Below are positions 61,419-64,000 of a stretch of 64,000 nucleotides of DNA, piece by piece. Position 1 is the stretch's first letter, and each line of letters opens with the position of its first letter. Under the pieces are notes generated by a model that ran no database searches, had not been told where the DNA came from, and saw only the letters and a program-made list of their open reading frames with translations. Origin of the DNA: Oscheius onirici (Eukaryota; Nematoda; Chromadorea; Rhabditida; Rhabditidae); assembly GCA_932521025.1 (NCBI GenBank), contig OW051473.1:7750001-7814000 (forward strand), given 5' to 3'. Both the position numbers and the translations under genes were made by a program.

Positions 61419-62970
61419 ATGTCGGAATTAGTTAGAAATCTAGTTCTTAGACCCGATGTATCGCAACCCAGATGGGCTCAGGACACTTTCGAAGGCAGAG
61501 CCAAGGTACATTAATCACTGAGTTTGATACTACGACCTTTTTAGCACTTCTTCGCCATCACAAACCCTCTAAATCTCCGATTCACTGACTCACAGCTCGA
61601 CAACTTCAAGAAAATTGTGATGGAATATAAGTGAGGATATTTTTTTATTTTTTTTTCATCTTTGTTTTAGAGCCGGACATGTCCCTGAAGGCTTGACTCT
61701 GAACCAGCTGTGGAAAGCTAGGCATGTCATGGAATCTGCTTTCCATCCGACAACTGGAGAAAAGATGTTCGTCATTGGAAGAATGTCTGCTCAGGTTCCT
61801 ATGAATATGGCTATCACTGGTGGTATGCTCACCTTCTACAAGTAAGCATCGTTTTTCTTTTTTTACAAACTTTAAACGCAGATCTCCCGCCGCTGTCATC
61901 TTTTGGCAATGGCTCAATCAGTCTTTCAACGCTGTTGTCAACTACACTAACCGATCTGGAAACGGTGGATCTGTCAGCCAACTTCTTACGTCCTACTGTG
62001 CTGCAACCGGAGGAGCTTTGACAGCTGCTCTTGGATTGAACGCTCTGGTAAAATCTGCTCCTCCTCTTGTCGGACGACTTGTTCCCTTCGTGGCTGTCTG
62101 TGTGGCCAACTCAATTAACATCCCCATGATGCGACGAGGGTAAGCCTTTATTTCGGTTTTCCTTAGTTTTCAGAAGTAAAATATGATTTAATTAACGTAT
62201 GATATTGCGTAGAAAACGGAAAACTTGAACGACTAAATTGATAATCAGGATAACTGTGAAACTCAAATAACAGCATTGGACTTTCAGGAAACTTGCGAAA
62301 TCTCCTATAACACTTCTTGCGTTGTTTGCTCGAATGTATTTTCCTATGATGACAGCTCGGTTACTTTTAAAAACGAATTTGTTTCTTTCAGTCACTTTAT
62401 TTAGTTGTTCGGCCTGTTTGTATACTTTCACGAAAGTTGTCAGGCAACAAGCAGTCATTCAAATAATTGAAAGCAGCTATCGATTTGAGTTGCTTTTTTT
62501 ATAAAAGTATAATTTTAGCGAGCTGACTGATGGAATCGACATCGTCGACTCTAATGGAAACAAGCTTGGTCAGTCTAAAAAGGTTGCTCAATCGGCCATC
62601 ACCCAAGTCATCATCTCTCGGATTGGAATGGCTGCTCCTACTTTCGGTACCTTTATTGATACGAGGTTTTATAGTTACATCTTCAGGTTTGATTCCCGTT
62701 ATTGTCACACTCTTGGAGAAGAAGCCGTACTTCAAGGCTCGTCCTCAGCTCTTCGGACCTATCCAGACAGTTCTCTGTGGAATCATTCTTTCCCTCTCCA
62801 CTCCTCTTGGATGCGCCCTTTTCCCCCAGGTGAACTTTTAAGTTTTGGTTTGAACCCTTTCGATTTAGATGACCCCGATCGACGTATCTTCCCTCGAACC
62901 TGAACTTCGAGAAAAGATCTCGCAGCTCCCTAACGCACCGACGGTCGTTTACTGTAACAAGGGACTCTAG
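61419..62970 (+). CDS. Sideroflexin, mitochondrial serine transporter family
   Basis: Sideroflexins are multi-pass inner-mitochondrial-membrane proteins; SFXN1/3 carry serine for one-carbon metabolism. Seven exons join in frame: 61419-61505, 61545-61630, 61671-61841, 61882-62139, 62519-62646, 62687-62829 and 62869-62970. Start [20 protein letters not shown]. Hallmarks follow: [80 protein letters not shown], and the conserved [40 protein letters not shown] and [20 protein letters not shown] are also typical. It ends VVYCNKGL at TAG 62968-62970. Most introns are about 40 nt; one is 379 nt. Length, about 325 aa, is normal. SFXN1/3 type is likely; exact paralogue not assigned. Confidence 0.95.
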
Positions 62971-63314
62971 ACGATGATTTTGTGGCTCAAAGGCTCACAT
63001 ATCCAAATCCTTTTTGTTGTAAATAGACAACGAGAGTGTCATCAGAATTAGGTCTTGTTTTCGTTTTAGATTGCCTTCGTTGAGTTTTCACTTTGTTTAC
63101 TGGTGAATAGCAAAACAAACTGAAAAAAAGTATTTCTAAATGAACATTTATTATTATTCTTTGTTAATTATTAGAATGACACGCATTTTTGAGACGACAA
63201 GTCCGTTGAGGTTATAACCGTTTTCTCGAGGTTAGGAAAGAGGAGCCGAGTGTTGATTTTCTTTCAACTTCGTCAAATGATACTGAAGGCTGTCTACCTC
63301 CTGAATTTCGTTTT

Positions 63315-64000
63315 CTAACAATGTATTAAGAAATGCTGACCTCCAAATCCGCTGCCAGACCCTCCGGAGCCTGGAGGAGGGAAAGCTCCTGTTTCATCCA
63401 CGGGAGCTATTGAAATTTCAGGCATTTCTGGCATTGTCTTGTCCCCCAAAACTATGCCATTTCCAGAGAATTGAACGCCTAAAAGTATATTAAAACTATA
63501 TAGATGTTTTACCAGAATCTTCTCGGAACGATGATCTAACCCCGCTTCGTCCCATTTGGAAACCTTCATCGTTCGTAATCGGAGCCAGGGTGGTCACTAC
63601 TGGAGGGTTGAAAGGAGGTGTATTTTGGAACTGATCGACAGAACCTGAGCAATCGGTCATTAAGAAATTACACACTCGTACCTGGCTGGACAGTGGGTTC
63701 CCCGTAGACAGGTGGCAGGACGAACTTGTCCGGAATGGGACCTTTGTAGCCTCTTGGTACCCATCCGAGCGGTGGCGGTGGAGGGAGGGGTGGAAGGGGT
63801 CCCTGGTATCCTGGTGGAGGTTTAGGCAAGTATTCAGAAGTTTGGGGAAGAGGAATTGGATCCTGGACTCTCGGCTTAGGATTATTAATCATGGGAAGTT
63901 CCAAAGGAGGCCCAGTTCTGGCAGCATCAAGTATCGTGGCGATCAACGACTAAAACTGTCAACTATGATAAAGTGCTTGTGCTCATTAACCTTGGATTCT
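63315..64000 (-). CDS. Proline-rich protein, 3' part (5' end outside window)
   Basis: The last exons of a minus-strand gene that continues past the window end. Visible pieces: SLIATILDAARTGPPLELPM, then a proline-rich stretch (PPPGYQGPLPPLPPPPPLGW, VPRGYKGPIPDKFVLPPVYG), then FQNTPPFNPPVVTTLAPITN, FREDSGVQFSGNGIVLGDKT and a Gly-rich end (GSGGSGSGFGGQHFLIHC), stop TAG at 63315-63317. The intron 63479-63512 is 34 nt. Poly-Pro with aromatic residues suggests binding of SH3 or WW domains, or a structural role; the family is not recognised. It converges on the sideroflexin gene. Confidence 0.6.

Noticed and set aside
1-64000. CRISPR array, operon-style gene clusters or bacterial insertions
   Set aside because: No regularly spaced direct repeats; genes are spliced throughout and carry eukaryotic signals.

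Overview
The window is animal nuclear DNA with many very small introns (about 36-45 nt, with TTTTCAG-like acceptors) and spliced genes on both strands. The best evidence for the organism is a hedgehog-related gene at 49.4-51.4 kb. It joins two ground-like-type cysteine modules to a C-terminal Hog (Hint) module, and these modules belong to nematodes. Several neighbours (a TIKI protease, a leprecan/CRTAP-like protein, a CHH/ITP neuropeptide) would suit an early-branching, Trichuris/Trichinella-like (enoplean) nematode. That placement is inference, not shown directly. Because genes are spliced, each CDS entry gives the span from the first to the last coding base and includes introns.

Layout. 0-0.5 kb: 3' half of a tetraspanin (+). 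1.1-6.2 kb: FAM21/WASHC2-like WASH-complex subunit (+), with one 1.6 kb intron carrying a tRNA-like repeat. 6.5-7.7 kb: small basic protein of unknown function (-) with a GC-AG intron. 7.7-11.4 kb: gene-poor, with a decayed mariner transposon and a perfect palindrome. 11.4-12.4 kb: Ser/Lys-rich unknown (-). 13.5-15.0 kb: coding signal on both strands, unresolved. 15.3-16.6 kb: MXRA7-like membrane protein (-). 18.4-19.9 kb: succinyl-CoA ligase alpha subunit (+). 20.1-22.5 kb: TIKI-like Wnt-processing protease (-). 23.1-23.6 kb: small secreted protein, possibly transthyretin-like (-). 24.4-26.5 kb: secreted cysteine-rich protein (+). 27.0-27.9 kb: four-pass LAPTM-like membrane protein (-). 30.5-33.9 kb: ammonium transporter (-). 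35.4-36.1 kb: CHH/ITP-type neuropeptide precursor (-). 39.8-41.6 kb: F-box protein (-). 43-45 kb: diverged tandem repeats. 46.8-48.8 kb: leprecan/CRTAP-like protein (-). 49.4-51.4 kb: hedgehog-related gene (-). 53.2-57.6 kb: ninein-like centrosomal coiled-coil protein (-). 61.4-63.0 kb: sideroflexin (+). 63.3-64.0 kb: 3' part of a proline-rich gene (-).

The genes do not form one pathway. Loose themes are mitochondria (succinyl-CoA ligase, sideroflexin), endosomes and lysosomes (FAM21, LAPTM-like, tetraspanin), and secreted or signalling proteins (TIKI, CHH/ITP peptide, hedgehog-related protein, cysteine-rich secreted proteins). The most notable observation is that the Hog module has recognisable start and end blocks but no visible middle. 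A MITE-like inverted-repeat element sits exactly where the middle should be.

Exon joins were made by eye from GT-AG signals and reading frame. First exons and a few joins are uncertain and are marked as such.
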